From positions 21,275,292-21,339,291 of the forward strand of contig NC_088312.1 of the NCBI RefSeq assembly GCF_910592395.1: a stretch of DNA of 64,000 bases, read 5' to 3'. The translations under genes were made by a program, and so were the position numbers. The notes under the pieces are model-generated. The model made no database searches, was not told the origin of the DNA, and worked only from the letters and a program-made list of their open reading frames with translations. Source of the stretch: Lineus longissimus. Lineage: Eukaryota > Nemertea > Pilidiophora > Heteronemertea > Lineidae. Positions 22,995 to 32,924 of this stretch are shown here, piece after piece (position 1 is the first letter of the stretch; each line of letters opens with the position of its first letter).

Positions 22995-23231
22995 CTAGTT
23001 TGGCAGGTTCCAAGAGGATAAAGAAGACAGGTCACTATGCACGACCATATGAGTCCCTAGGTGACCTTTCTGTCTGAAAGCCTTCCCACAGATAGAACAA
23101 ACAAATGGTTTCTCTCCTGTGTGGACACGGAGATGAGCGGAAAGTTTCCCACGATTTGGAAACACCTTGGGACAAAAGGTACAGGAGTGTACAACCATGC
23201 CTTGGAGAGGACTTGAGGCTTCCAGCAAAGA
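22995..23231 (-). CDS. Alternative terminal exon ZF-8 (two fingers)
   Basis: Same design as ZF-4. Finger 1 CTFC with helix PNRGKLSAH, identical to ZF-9. Finger 2 helix RQKGHLGTH, with a shorter His spacing (HMVVH) than ZF-4 to ZF-7. Confidence 0.85.
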   Translation of the reverse strand, partial: SLLEASSPLQGMVVHSCTFCPKVFPNRGKLSAHLRVHTGEKPFVCSICGKAFRQKGHLGTHMVVHSDLSSLSSWNLPN

Positions 23232-23355
23232 CTGCAAAGAGAGAGAGAAACCTCAGTCAGAACTTGGTATCCAGTTTTTGCTTGGGGTGAATTGGATACA
23301 AGGGAGGTTAAGGCAAAGAGCATTTTGAACACAGGACTGGATGAGTTGCATGTCA

Positions 23356-23595
23356 CTAGTTTGGCAGGTTCCCAGAGGGTAGAGAAGATAGGTCACTATG
23401 CACTGTAACTATATGAGAGCGCAGGTGGCCTTTCTGTCTGAAGGCCTTCCCACAAGTAGAACACACAAAGGGTTTTTCTCCAGTGTGGACACGTATATGT
23501 GCAGAGAGTAAGCCCCGATTCGGAAACACCTTGGGGCAGAAGGAACAGGAGTGTATGACCATGCCTCGGAGAGGACTTGAGGTTTCCAGCAAGGA
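23356..23595 (-). CDS. Alternative terminal exon ZF-7 (two fingers)
   Basis: Same design as ZF-4. Finger 1 helix PNRGLLSAH, finger 2 helix RQKGHLRSH, tail GNLPN. Confidence 0.85.
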   Translation of the reverse strand, partial: SLLETSSPLRGMVIHSCSFCPKVFPNRGLLSAHIRVHTGEKPFVCSTCGKAFRQKGHLRSHIVTVHSDLSSLPSGNLPN

Positions 23596-23707
23596 CTGCA
23601 AAGAGAGAGAAAAACCTCAATCAGTACTTGGCACTTAGGGTTTGCTTGGGGCGAGTTGAATACTGGGTACTGCTTTAATTTGCTGTCAGTACTTCTTAAG
23701 TAGCATG

Positions 23708-23950
23708 TCACTGATCTGGCTGGTTTCTGGAGGGTAGTGAAGACAAGTCACAATGCACTGTAATTATATGAGTGCGCAGGTGGCCTTTCTGTCTGAAGGC
23801 CTTCCCACAAATTGAACACACGAAAGGTTTTTCTCCAGTGTGGACGCGGATATGAGTTGAGAGTAAACTCCGCTTGGGAAACACCTTGGGGCAGAAGGAA
23901 CAGGAGTGGATGACCTTGCCTCGAACAGGACTAGAGGTTTCCGGTAAAGA
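23708..23950 (-). CDS. Alternative terminal exon ZF-6 (two fingers)
   Basis: Same design as ZF-4. Finger 1 helix PKRSLLSTH, finger 2 helix RQKGHLRTH, tail RNQPDQ. A minus-strand ATTAAA at 23679-23674 is the only poly(A)-like hexamer noticed within the ZF-4 to ZF-13 run. Confidence 0.85.
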   Translation of the reverse strand, partial: SLPETSSPVRGKVIHSCSFCPKVFPKRSLLSTHIRVHTGEKPFVCSICGKAFRQKGHLRTHIITVHCDLSSLPSRNQPDQ

Positions 23951-24075
23951 CTGCAAAGAGAGAGAGAAATCTCAATCAGTACTCGGCACTCAGGTTTAGC
24001 TTGGGGCGAGTTGAATACTGACCGAGATAGGGTACAGAGCATTCCCAATACAGAACCTTTTTAGTCATATAATTA

Positions 24076-24318
24076 TTATTGATAAGGCAGGTTCCCAGAG
24101 GGTGGTAAGGACAGGTCACTATGCACTGTAATTATATGAGTGCGCAGGTGGCCTTTCTGTCTGAAGGCCTTCCCACAAGTAGAACACACAAATGGTTTCT
24201 CGCCAGTGTGGACACGAATATGTGCACTGAGTAAGCTCCGATTTTGAAACACCTTGGGGCAGAAGGAACAGGAGTGTATGACCTTGCCTCGAACAGGGTT
24301 TTGGGTTTCCAGCAGAGG
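24076..24318 (-). CDS. Alternative terminal exon ZF-5 (two fingers)
   Basis: Same design as ZF-4, opening tttgcag|CCTCTG. Finger 1 helix QNRSLLSAH, finger 2 helix RQKGHLRTH, tail GNLPYQ. Confidence 0.85.
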   Translation of the reverse strand, partial: PLLETQNPVRGKVIHSCSFCPKVFQNRSLLSAHIRVHTGEKPFVCSTCGKAFRQKGHLRTHIITVHSDLSLPPSGNLPYQ

Positions 24319-24454
24319 CTGCAAAGATAGAAAGAAACCAAAATCAGTACTCGGCGCTCAGGGTTTGCTTGGGGAGAGTTGAATACTAAATAATGATCTT
24401 GCAAGGGACAAGTTGAATACCAAGTATACAGCTGTTGGTACCTTTGGTCGAAGA

Positions 24455-24697
24455 TCACTGATTTGGCAGGTTTCCGGAGGGTAGTGAAGACAGGTCACTA
24501 TGCACTGTAAACATATGAGAGCGCAGGTGGCCCTTCTGTCTGAAAGCCTTCCCACAGATAGAACACACAAATGGTTTCTCTCCTGTGTGGACACGGAGAT
24601 GTGCAGAAAGTGTCCCACGACTTGGAAACACCTTGGGACAGTGGGAACATGAATGTATGACCATGCCCCGCACAGGACTTGAGGCTTCTTGCAGTGA
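24455..24697 (-). CDS. Alternative terminal exon ZF-4 (two fingers)
   Basis: First of a run of close copies. Opens at ctctttgcag|TCACTG, phase 0. Finger 1 has CSHC and helix PSRGTLSAH; linker HTGEKPF; finger 2 has CSIC and helix RQKGHLRSH, then a short tail ending NLPNQ. The tract before the acceptor (ttctctctctctttgcag) is almost unchanged in ZF-5 to ZF-13. Confidence 0.85.
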   Translation of the reverse strand, partial: SLQEASSPVRGMVIHSCSHCPKVFPSRGTLSAHLRVHTGEKPFVCSICGKAFRQKGHLRSHMFTVHSDLSSLPSGNLPNQ

Positions 24698-25524
24698 CTG
24701 CAAAGAGAGAGAGAGAGACCTCTGTCAGTAGTACTAAGGGCAACACAGATCTAGGAATGTCAAGGGAATAGAGGTAGTCAGTACCAGTTATAGCTGAATC
24801 CGGTTTCAGAAAGTTGTTGATCCTCGGGTGTGGCTGCTGTATTATTATCAATCTTATGCATTATTAATACTGGTCCCGATGTCCTCTTGCTTGAATTATC
24901 TGCCTCGTGAGCGAGAGGTCGCAGGTTCGAGGCTAGCAGGTAACCTCTTTCCGATGCGGCTGAATGGTTAGACACCAGCTAGTTTAATACAGTGTACAAA
25001 CTACTTCTTGCCAAGTGCAGATATTGCAGTTTGGTAGTAAAGAGTTCCATTAGCCAAAGCTGTATGGCCCTTTCATTCGGTGTAACACTATAATAAACAA
25101 ACTTTACTTTATATTATCAATCTGTGAAGGACAAGTGCTAGCCAGATGAAACCTTTCTGCATGACCGGATTGAAAATTTCCCAAATATTCCCAACTAAGT
25201 AGAACAGGACTCAACTGATAAGATCACTGGAGATTTATTACACATTTCTTGAAACTTACAATACCAACAATCTCAATTACACATACATTTTTATCAAACA
25301 AGACACAAAAGCATATTTGTTTGTGATTTGATCTCGAAGATGCTTGGTTAAAGTAACCGACTTTCAACAGTATTCAAGCAACACTGTATGCAATGCTTCA
25401 ATCCAACAAACTGTGTGTAGCTTCAAGCTAGCTGTGGGGCACCTCAATCAGGCCTATTTTCACCTGTAACAGTTGTACGTGGTAAGACCTTAAACCGGAG
25501 CGCACAGTATTGCCATTCTTGTCT

Positions 25525-25827
25525 TTAGTCCGTCTGAATAATTAAGTTAGCCTGTATTTCTGAAGTGTGCACAGATACTACATGAGTATGAAGATGGGAT
25601 TTCTGGCGGAAAGCTTTGTTACAGTATTTACAGACATGAGGTCGTTCTCCTGTATGTGACTGGATATGCCGCGCCAGTTTGCTCGGCGTAACGAAACGTT
25701 TATTACAAATGGGACACTGGTGACCCATCGATCGACCCGCCAGCGGCCAGTTACCAAAACCAGACGTTTGACCGAGGTTTTGGGTTCTTGGTTCACGTTG
25801 GGCTGCACGCTTCACGCCTGACACATA
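25525..25827 (-). CDS. Alternative terminal exon ZF-3 (two fingers)
   Basis: Opens at ttcttgcag|TATGTG, phase 0, 100 residues. A basic Gln/Arg stretch leads into CPIC...RHIQSH, the TGERP linker and CKYC...HVVSVH. A minus-strand AATAAA at 25239-25234 supports a private 3' end. Confidence 0.8.
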   Translation of the reverse strand, partial: YVSGVKRAAQREPRTQNLGQTSGFGNWPLAGRSMGHQCPICNKRFVTPSKLARHIQSHTGERPHVCKYCNKAFRQKSHLHTHVVSVHTSEIQANLIIQTD

Positions 25828-26044
25828 CTGCAAGAAAGAGAACTGGTGTCAGGTTGCGCAAGGTGAAATGGAAAGTTTCTTCAGTACCCGGGTAACCACA
25901 GGCACGATCACCCCTACAGCATCAGGTTTGGCCATCTATTTAGTATCATCTAAATTTCCAAAGATATTCTAATTGGGAAAACATCAATTTTATACCGATC
26001 AACAAAATCTGAAAGAATGACAGCAAAATATCAATTTGCAGCAA

Positions 26045-26218
26045 CAGTGGAACCACCGTTAGCAGATACCTCCCTATTAGGAACAACCTCTCTTTCAAGG
26101 ACATTTGTTGTGGTCCCAAAGTGGTCGTTTCAATTTAATTTGACCTATCAGGACACCTATCATATAAGGACAGCCCTGGTCAACCCTGAGGGTGTCCTAA
26201 AATAGCTAGGTTTTACTG
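26045..26218. mobile_element. pogo/Tigger-like MITE, copy 4
   Basis: Left end CAGTGGAACCACCG, right end CTAGGTTTTACTG, interior as in copies 1 and 2. Lies between ZF-2 and ZF-3. Confidence 0.7.
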
Positions 26219-26374
26219 TACTATGAATGAAAGTTAAAACCTGTGTCAGGAAACAGTCCGGATATTGTATTGTATGTGTACTGGAATTACTCGTGGCTGA
26301 CAGATGATGAATAGGAGCCTTGGATTAGAATGTCCGAAGCAACCAAGACGATGTAATAATGTCGAGAGAATCCT

Positions 26375-27016
26375 TTACTCTCTATCCTCTTTAACTTCAA
26401 TTGTTCCACCTGCACTGCTCAGACTAACACTTCTTGTTTCAACCGACTCTCCCAAAGCTTGAACACTCGGTGGATATTCGACAGTTGACGTGGCAACATG
26501 ACCAGATGGCACAATACGAGAACTAAAATCTAACAAATTTAAACCAGAACTTGGATAACCAGTGCCGATTCCATCGCCAAGTCTCCCAGAATAAATAGGC
26601 CTATCCGAACCGGATGAAACACCAGCACCAGTACACAGAGAAACACCACCGCAAAAACTGAGAGGAACACCGATTCCAGTATTCAGAGGAACACCAGTTC
26701 CTGTATTTAGAGGAACACCACTAAAACAAGATCCAGTCTTCTCATGACGATGCCTTGACGAATTAAACGGAAACTTTTTCCCACAAAATCGACAAGGGTA
26801 ACGTTTTTCTCCAGTGTGAACGGTCTTGTGTTTCTGCAAATACTCAAACTTAGAGAATTTTTTCTTGCACCAAGTACACTCGAATATTTTTTCACCGTGT
26901 GCTTGTTCGGTGTGATTGCGCAAAAGGTGTATTTTTAGATCCTCGGGTGTTTCAAACGGCCGCCAACAAATAGTGCACATCCTGTCCTTGTTGCGTTCAA
27001 TCATTTGTTGTTGCAA
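26375..27016 (-). CDS. Alternative terminal exon ZF-2 (three fingers, long tail)
   Basis: Opens at ctacttgcag|TTG, phase 0; 213 residues. Three fingers match ZF-1 one for one (CTIC, CTWC, CRFC...RHRHEKTGSC). They are followed by the longest tail in the array, with a Gly-Val-Pro-Leu-Asn-Thr-Gly repeat and a final EVKEDRE. ZF-1 and ZF-2 are clearly duplicates. Confidence 0.8.
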   Translation of the reverse strand: MQQQMIERNKDRMCTICWRPFETPEDLKIHLLRNHTEQAHGEKIFECTWCKKKFSKFEYLQKHKTVHTGEKRYPCRFCGKKFPFNSSRHRHEKTGSCFSGVPLNTGTGVPLNTGIGVPLSFCGGVSLCTGAGVSSGSDRPIYSGRLGDGIGTGYPSSGLNLLDFSSRIVPSGHVATSTVEYPPSVQALGESVETRSVSLSSAGGTIEVKEDRE

Positions 27017-27399
27017 CTGCAAGTAGACAAAGGACACACTTTACTGTGGACCGACGAGAACGCAAACCCGACAAGCTCCAATCCCGAATGTCTACTGTTC
27101 TATCTATCTCCTGGCTGCAAGGCCAAGGGCAAATGACAACACACAACATGTAATTGCGAATATACTATTTTATTCATCTCCAACAACCAGAACCACCTGT
27201 CGATCAACCACCATTTATCACTTCCTTGGAGATATCTTGTAGAGTTATATTATAAATCCTCCTCATTCATGTCGTGAATTCGAAATATAATTCACTAAAA
27301 CTTTGCCGTTTATAGGGTGTGGACCATAGCTTTTTAGAAGAACAAATTTGGGGGAACGAGACTAGAGCTATCACAACTTGAATGTTCTCACAATATGTT

Positions 27400-27765
27400 C
27401 TAACAATTCTGACTGCTATCTGGTTGATATCTGAATCCACTGGACTGGGACATTGCTCGCAAACCCAACTGACAAGCCTTCATTTTCTCGTGCCGGTGGC
27501 GCGCTGAATTAAAATGGAACTTCCTGCCGCATCCAAGTCGGCACGTATAGCGCTGTTCTCCGGTATGAATACGGATATGCACGTGGAGATAATCCGGCGT
27601 GGAGAACCGCTTCTTACAGTAAACACACTCAAACTGTTTGCCAGAGTCATGAACTTGGGTATGGGAGTTTACAATATGACGTGTGAGCTCCGATGGGTCA
27701 GGGAGCATTTGTTGGCAAATGGGACAAACGTTTGCCCCGTTCTCGTTTCTGTCAGGTGCTGCCAC
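27400..27765 (-). CDS. Alternative terminal exon ZF-1 (three fingers)
   Basis: Opens at ctccttccag|GTG, phase 0, and has its own stop; 121 residues. Finger 1 is CPIC...H-x4-H (residues 14-35), finger 2 CVYC...HIRIH (47-67). Finger 3 is the odd CRLGC form ending RHRHEKMKAC, a C2HC type shared only with ZF-2. An AATAAA on the minus strand at 27174-27169 could end this transcript. Confidence 0.8.
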   Translation of the reverse strand: MAAPDRNENGANVCPICQQMLPDPSELTRHIVNSHTQVHDSGKQFECVYCKKRFSTPDYLHVHIRIHTGEQRYTCRLGCGRKFHFNSARHRHEKMKACQLGLRAMSQSSGFRYQPDSSQNC

Positions 27766-29482
27766 CTGGAAGGAGAGGGAGGAGGCTGTTAGCACAGGAT
27801 ACTTTTTGTGAGGCAGCCAAACTAAAAGTCCATGAAACTTTGGACAGTCTCCAGATGTTACTTCAGGAAAAGAAGCGGTTTGCCTATTTGGTGGACCAGA
27901 ACTTGGGCATGGGGCCACTACCCTGCCTAACAAAGATAAAATCCCACTACTGGCTGACTTCAGGTGACTTCCAAAACCAGTGAAACACCAGTTTTTATCG
28001 TATGACACCTGCATCATCTTCAATGGCAATCAATCACAGAGGACACAATGTCGAGAACAATATTGACAATTCTCATCATCGCTTCATTACTTGCCGATAC
28101 TGCCAGACATTTATTGTAGAAATCAAAGAATGTCTCATTTCTACGGATCCATATCTCTCTAGTTTGAGAGCATCATTCTGGGAAGTTGACTCTGCCTTCT
28201 CGAGGTCTGAGTTTTGAAAAATGAAAGTACTGCACAAGAAATCATACTGGAACAACTTGAATCTGTTTTCCTGAGGGAAGGTCCAGTGCATGGGCTGCTC
28301 CTATAACTGCATGAAAAACTTGACCTGAAATTGTAAGGCATGCTTCCCTAACCTGAAAACAAATGGAAGGGGGACCCATTCAGGGCGAGTGTGAGTATGA
28401 TCATTTACATGCGCAAACAACATGACAGAGGAACACGGATACGATTGGTGGCAACTGCCATTCCATCTTTATACTTAGAATGCTTCACAATCTACTCGGT
28501 CCTAAATGGGTCAACTGGGGGAAGAACAAGTCTGAAAATAAAGCAATATTCACAGTTTCCCCAAGTTGTGTTGGTACAACTGCTCTGAACAAGATGTATC
28601 AAGTCCTAGTTCAGGGCTTGAAAAATTTACCAGGGCCAAGATGCTCAATCGGTGTAAGCTGTAACGTCGGCAAGTGCTACCACATATGTACCACAGCTAA
28701 CGACGGTGCCGGTTGAGAAGCTGGGCCCTGGGCATCAAGGAGCAATAAAAGCCTCATCTAATTACCACAACAGAACTGGAGTTCTCCTCGATGAAAGGTT
28801 GATTTTTCAAACCCTGAACTAGAGAAAGCAATTTTTACTGTGCCCATGGAACCTTGAGATTCAGTTATACATGTATCTCTCTGCCCCTCGATCATTTATT
28901 TCACTTCAGGAAGAGAGCACAGCACATTATTGCCAGTTCACAATCGACTCCTGCTTTGCAACAGACTACATTAGCTGTCAAATCCACATTCCAAAGCAGT
29001 CCAAACTGATGACTGTGGCTAGATTCACAAGCGTTTATCCATTATCTACACTAAGGAATGAAGGCAGGTCATGCCGCTTGAGTACTTGTCATGGTGGCAC
29101 CTCCACATAGGCAAAGACTGCTGAGGGACCTACAACATGTATTCATTGATAGGCTAAGATGCTGCCACATCACTGCCACTGGCCATGGTTTCAATTTTCA
29201 ATGTCCACAAGGACTAAATAAACTAGGAGTTGACATGGTAGACAGGACAACTTTCACAGTAATGGCACGATAACTCAACAGTAAGATGGTAACAGCCTCT
29301 GTACTAATCGGCATGGAGAGAGATCATCTAAATCTCCCTTCCTTAGAGGTTTAAACTTGTCAAAAAACAAACTAAAGAAATGATGTCTCATACATTGCAT
29401 GAATGGCAAGAAAGGTTTATACACATGTACTATAGTGCATGTAGTGAGCACGTTTTCCTGTTGAATACACATGACTTTTAGG

Positions 29483-30343
29483 GGCTCTAGGAAAATTCGT
29501 CCCCGGAAAATTCATCCCCGGAAAACTCGTCCCCGGAAAATTCGTCCCTAGGAAAATTCGTCCCCGGAAAATTCGTCCCCGAGGAAAATTCGTCCCCGGA
29601 TAATTCGTCCCCGAGGATAATTCGTCCCTGGAGAATTCGTCCCCGAGGATAATTCGTCCCTGGAAAATTCGTCCCCGAGGAAAATTTCATCCCCGGAAAA
29701 TATGTCCACTAGGATAATTCATCCCTGGGAAATTCGTCATCGAAGATAATTCGTCCCCGGAAAATTAAACAAAAGTTGAAAGTTTCTGACATTAGTTTCT
29801 AGTAATAACTACTACTTACTACTTTCGACTTTTCTCATTCATTATATCTCTCTTTACTACCCTACTAGCTAGTTACCTACTCCACTCTTTTCATAGTAGG
29901 TAGAGGTAGGCAGGCGAAATAATTTTTTTTTTCGAATAAGTATTTTTACTGGTCAGAATGAAAGAAAAGCTCTAAATTCTCAATAAAATATTTCGCCTGC
30001 CTACTTCCACCTACTATAAAAATAGTGGGGTAGGTAACTGGCTAGTATGGTAGTAAAGAGGGATGTTACACTGAATGAGAAAAATCGAAAGTATTAGTTA
30101 TTTTCGACAAGACTAAGAGTCCTAGAAAGTAAAGTCAGAAACTTTCAACTTTGTAAAATATTCTGGGGACGAATTATCCTCGGGGACGAACTTTCCAGGG
30201 ACGAATTATCCTCGGGGACAAATTTTCCGGGGACGAATTATCCTCGGGGACGAATTATCCTCGGGGACGAATTTTCCGGGGACGAATTTGCGGGGACGAA
30301 TTTTCCGGGGACGAATTATCCGGGGACGAATTTTCCTGTAACC
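29483..30343. mobile_element. 861-bp fold-back element with 8-bp target duplication
   Basis: Direct copies of CTTTTAGG flank it (29475-29482 and 30344-30351). Both ends carry ~16-bp tandem units (ggaaaattcgtccccg), oriented oppositely. The inner arms are also inverted (aaaagttgaaagtttctgac, cctactagctagttacc, aggcaggcgaaata). It has no coding capacity, and the Ser/Gly/Asp-rich ORF across the left arm is an artefact. It lies in the intron between common exon 2 and ZF-1. Confidence 0.8.
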
Positions 30344-30823
30344 CTTTTAGGACATTATTGGCAGACCCAAGTGGGGCCCAATTCACGATCTCATCCATGA
30401 TACAGTGGAGAACCCTGTCCCATGTCAAAAGAAGCCAGCCACCCAGGGAAAATGTCCGTGATGACCAGACATGGTGGTTTGCCATGTGGCCTGAAAGTCA
30501 TGTTATGTAACTTTAGAGTTTGCCATATTTGCAAAAGGATCATGGCTGATGATTTTGTGTCTTTAATTCAAAAAGGATCTGCTCTATGCACAACAATTTA
30601 TGAAACATCAAGTATATGGTACAATCTAAATCAACATGCATTTTTTATGAATGAAAGACACTATGTTCTTCATTTATATCAGACTTCTCTCGTCAATACA
30701 ATATTGTCCAACTTTTTTAAAGGAATCATCCCCCACCTTGTTGAAGTTTACTTCCCAATCGAGAAGACAAATGTACAGGCTATCTTATATATAGTAAACA
30801 TACTGCACAAGACTATTCCATTT

Positions 30824-31513
30824 TTACATGTCGGTTCTGTTGTTTAGCTCATGGGTTTTGCAACCAAAGAACATTTGATACCTTGAACTCAGTTTTTGGC
30901 TCATCCCCCCCCATTGGACAAAATACCAGACTGTGGAATCACCCCGTTCTACTGTTAAATGTCCACACTTGATATCGTCAAAGTGTAGTGACATGATCTG
31001 ATCTACTGAAGTGGTGCTTGCAAAGTCTATAATTGAAACAAGTAAGGAAAGGTATCTGGATGGGATGATTTTCTTCAGGAAACAACTTCCACCATCAGTG
31101 ACAATCTCAGTAGGGAAAGGTAAGGAAAAGTACTTAGATTTGTCAGCAAACAACTTGACCACGACCCCACAACACATGGGTGATGCCATACATTTCACAT
31201 CGCTCAACAAAACACTGACGTAAGGATAATTAAACGAACAGAAAATACAGTTCTCAGTTGCCAAGCCTGTAGTATTATTACATCGCATCATCAGATCAGG
31301 ACAAAACTTTACACCCTCAGCATCTCTTTTCTTCCAGGAGAGTGCCGATCGCTCAGACGCTTGGCTGTTCAGTTGTTCTGAAATGACTATTCCATCACCT
31401 GTAAGCCAGTCCGGATTCAAGGACAGCAAGACATCAGCAGTCACATCGTTAGGAGCTTTTTGTACTACACCCAAATACCTATTCTTTACAAACTTCACTC
31501 CCAGAAGATGCAA
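30824..31513 (-). pseudogene. Unrecognised 229-codon open frame in the large intron
   Basis: A long uninterrupted frame (NPDWLTGDGIVISEQLNSQ, YPYVSVLLSDVKCMASPMCC, FPTEIVTDGGSCFLKKIIPS) on the same strand as the zinc-finger locus. The first ATG comes only about 75 codons in, an in-frame stop lies just upstream, and no phase-0 acceptor joins it to the common exons. I recognise no family. It may be an old retroposed fragment or a lone exon. Confidence 0.25.
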
Positions 31514-31724
31514 GCACCTTTATCCTATTAAAATTAGGCAGAAGATCTTTTTTTGGTTTGTGTGTCTTTCATTCATAGAGAAAAGTTGTCCAAGGAATGA
31601 ATGTCATGGCCGATACAAGTTTATCAAATCCTTACAAGTTAGATCACCAACACTGAACTGAAAGTCGGGCATTGCTTACGACGACCAACCACATCTCAAT
31701 TCATGAATCTTCAGGATTTGCCTA

Positions 31725-31909
31725 AGGCCGAAGTTACATAGACCTCATTCGTTCATTTACCACGAGTCACTTTCCGGGTTTTTCTTTCATTCCTCGGTGA
31801 ATGCACGGTGAATGCACGCCACAAGGCCGTGCATTCACCGAGGAATGAAAGCAAAAGGGGAAAATGAGTCCTGGGAAATGAACGAATGAGGTCTATGTAA
31901 CTTCGGCCT
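31725..31909. mobile_element. Inverted-repeat MITE family B, copy 1
   Basis: AGGCCGAAGTTACATAGACC at the left is mirrored at the right by GGTCTATGTAACTTCGGCCT. Inner arms carry 'cattcctcggtgaatgcac'. A second copy sits in SKA3 intron 8. Confidence 0.75.
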
Positions 31910-32174
31910 AAGAGGACGCAGATTTCAATATTTCTTTTTAGTGAAGATCCCAAGTCCCGGCATGCACACAGCTTCAGCTTGGTCTTAAATCCCATCTAAG
32001 ACCAACGAGATTTCAAGATATTCTCTGGGAGGGCCCCCAACCCACATGATAACTGCCTGCCAGAGGCATGCTTATGCTGTCCTGCCAAGCCACGTAGTTT
32101 ACATGACATTGTAGTTTCTGGCCAAGACCATTCATTCTCTGGACAACGAAATAAAGAAAGGTATCTTTACCCAC

Positions 32175-32654
32175 CTGTGACATTTCCATACTTGAACCTT
32201 CGCCAAAACTATCTTGCCGTTCTGGCGTACTGCGTAATGGATTCATTATCGAGTCTTCAAACCTCGTCGGACTACTAAGAGAATGTCCTTGGAGCGATTC
32301 CACGTTAGAAATCACAGGCGCTGTAGTTTTATGATCACTGGCAAATGAACGTGTACTGTCATGTAACATAGACGAGGAACTAAGAGTTTTTGAAGCGAGA
32401 CTGTCACTTGACATGAATGAAGTTTGAGCGCCACCTATACTTGAACCATGAGCACTAGAAACAGGTGACTGCCGCCGCACACCAGTTGCAGCGCTTAAAT
32501 GTCCTAAACTCGCAAGACTGGAAGATGGAGAGGCTTGGCGGAAAGATGAGATGCCTGACCCGGCTGGTCTAGAATGTCGGATGTCGGCCCGGATATTTGC
32601 CCGTTTGGGTTCATCGTCCTCGATGACTATCACGTCGCCATCATCGGATGCACT
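32175..32654 (-). CDS. Common exon 2: Ser-rich linker with SUMO-interacting motif
   Basis: It lies between tttcttttccag and CACAG|gtgggt: 480 bp, phase 0 at both ends, 160 residues. Near its start DVIVIEDDEP is a textbook SUMO-interacting motif, a hydrophobic core followed by acids. The rest is Ser/Thr-rich and low in complexity (SSSLASLG, SLASKTLSSSSM), probably disordered. It joins in frame to any of the 28 finger exons because all of them open in phase 0. Confidence 0.8.
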
Positions 32655-32924
32655 CTGGAAAAGAAACCAAGCAGTTTAATTTTGCTTTCAACTGAAATTA
32701 CATGCAGAAGTAATCCCTCAATGCAATTTCAGAGAATTCAACTGTACAAGAGATGCTCGATATGTTGAAATTTCTGTAATGATTTAGAAGAGGAAAAGGT
32801 CCTTTACAAGGACAGACAACCCACCCTGTGCACTAGTTTGAGATTGAAACTGGTCACTGGAACCAGTGCCCCTGTGAGTGTCCACAACCTAAGTTTCATA
32901 TGTTCATCAGCATATCACACTCAC

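Larger units (their letters stand above)
28030..32174. other. Large intron between common exon 2 and ZF-1
   Basis: Apart from the fold-back element, the family B MITE and the unrecognised frame listed separately, I see no exon with zinc-finger or other recognisable coding in this stretch. Confidence 0.6.

Noticed and set aside
24880-24950. tRNA-like B box (ggttcgaggc) with a stem gcctcgtgagcgagagg
   Set aside because: No A box or acceptor pairing could be made; perhaps a SINE remnant, but not supportable as a tRNA gene.
6192-27765. CRISPR-like regular spacing of repeated blocks
   Set aside because: The repeats are protein-coding finger exons with splice sites in animal DNA, not short palindromic repeats.
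29487-29690. Ser/Gly/Asp-rich repeat ORF
   Set aside because: It is the tandem arm of the fold-back element read in frame.
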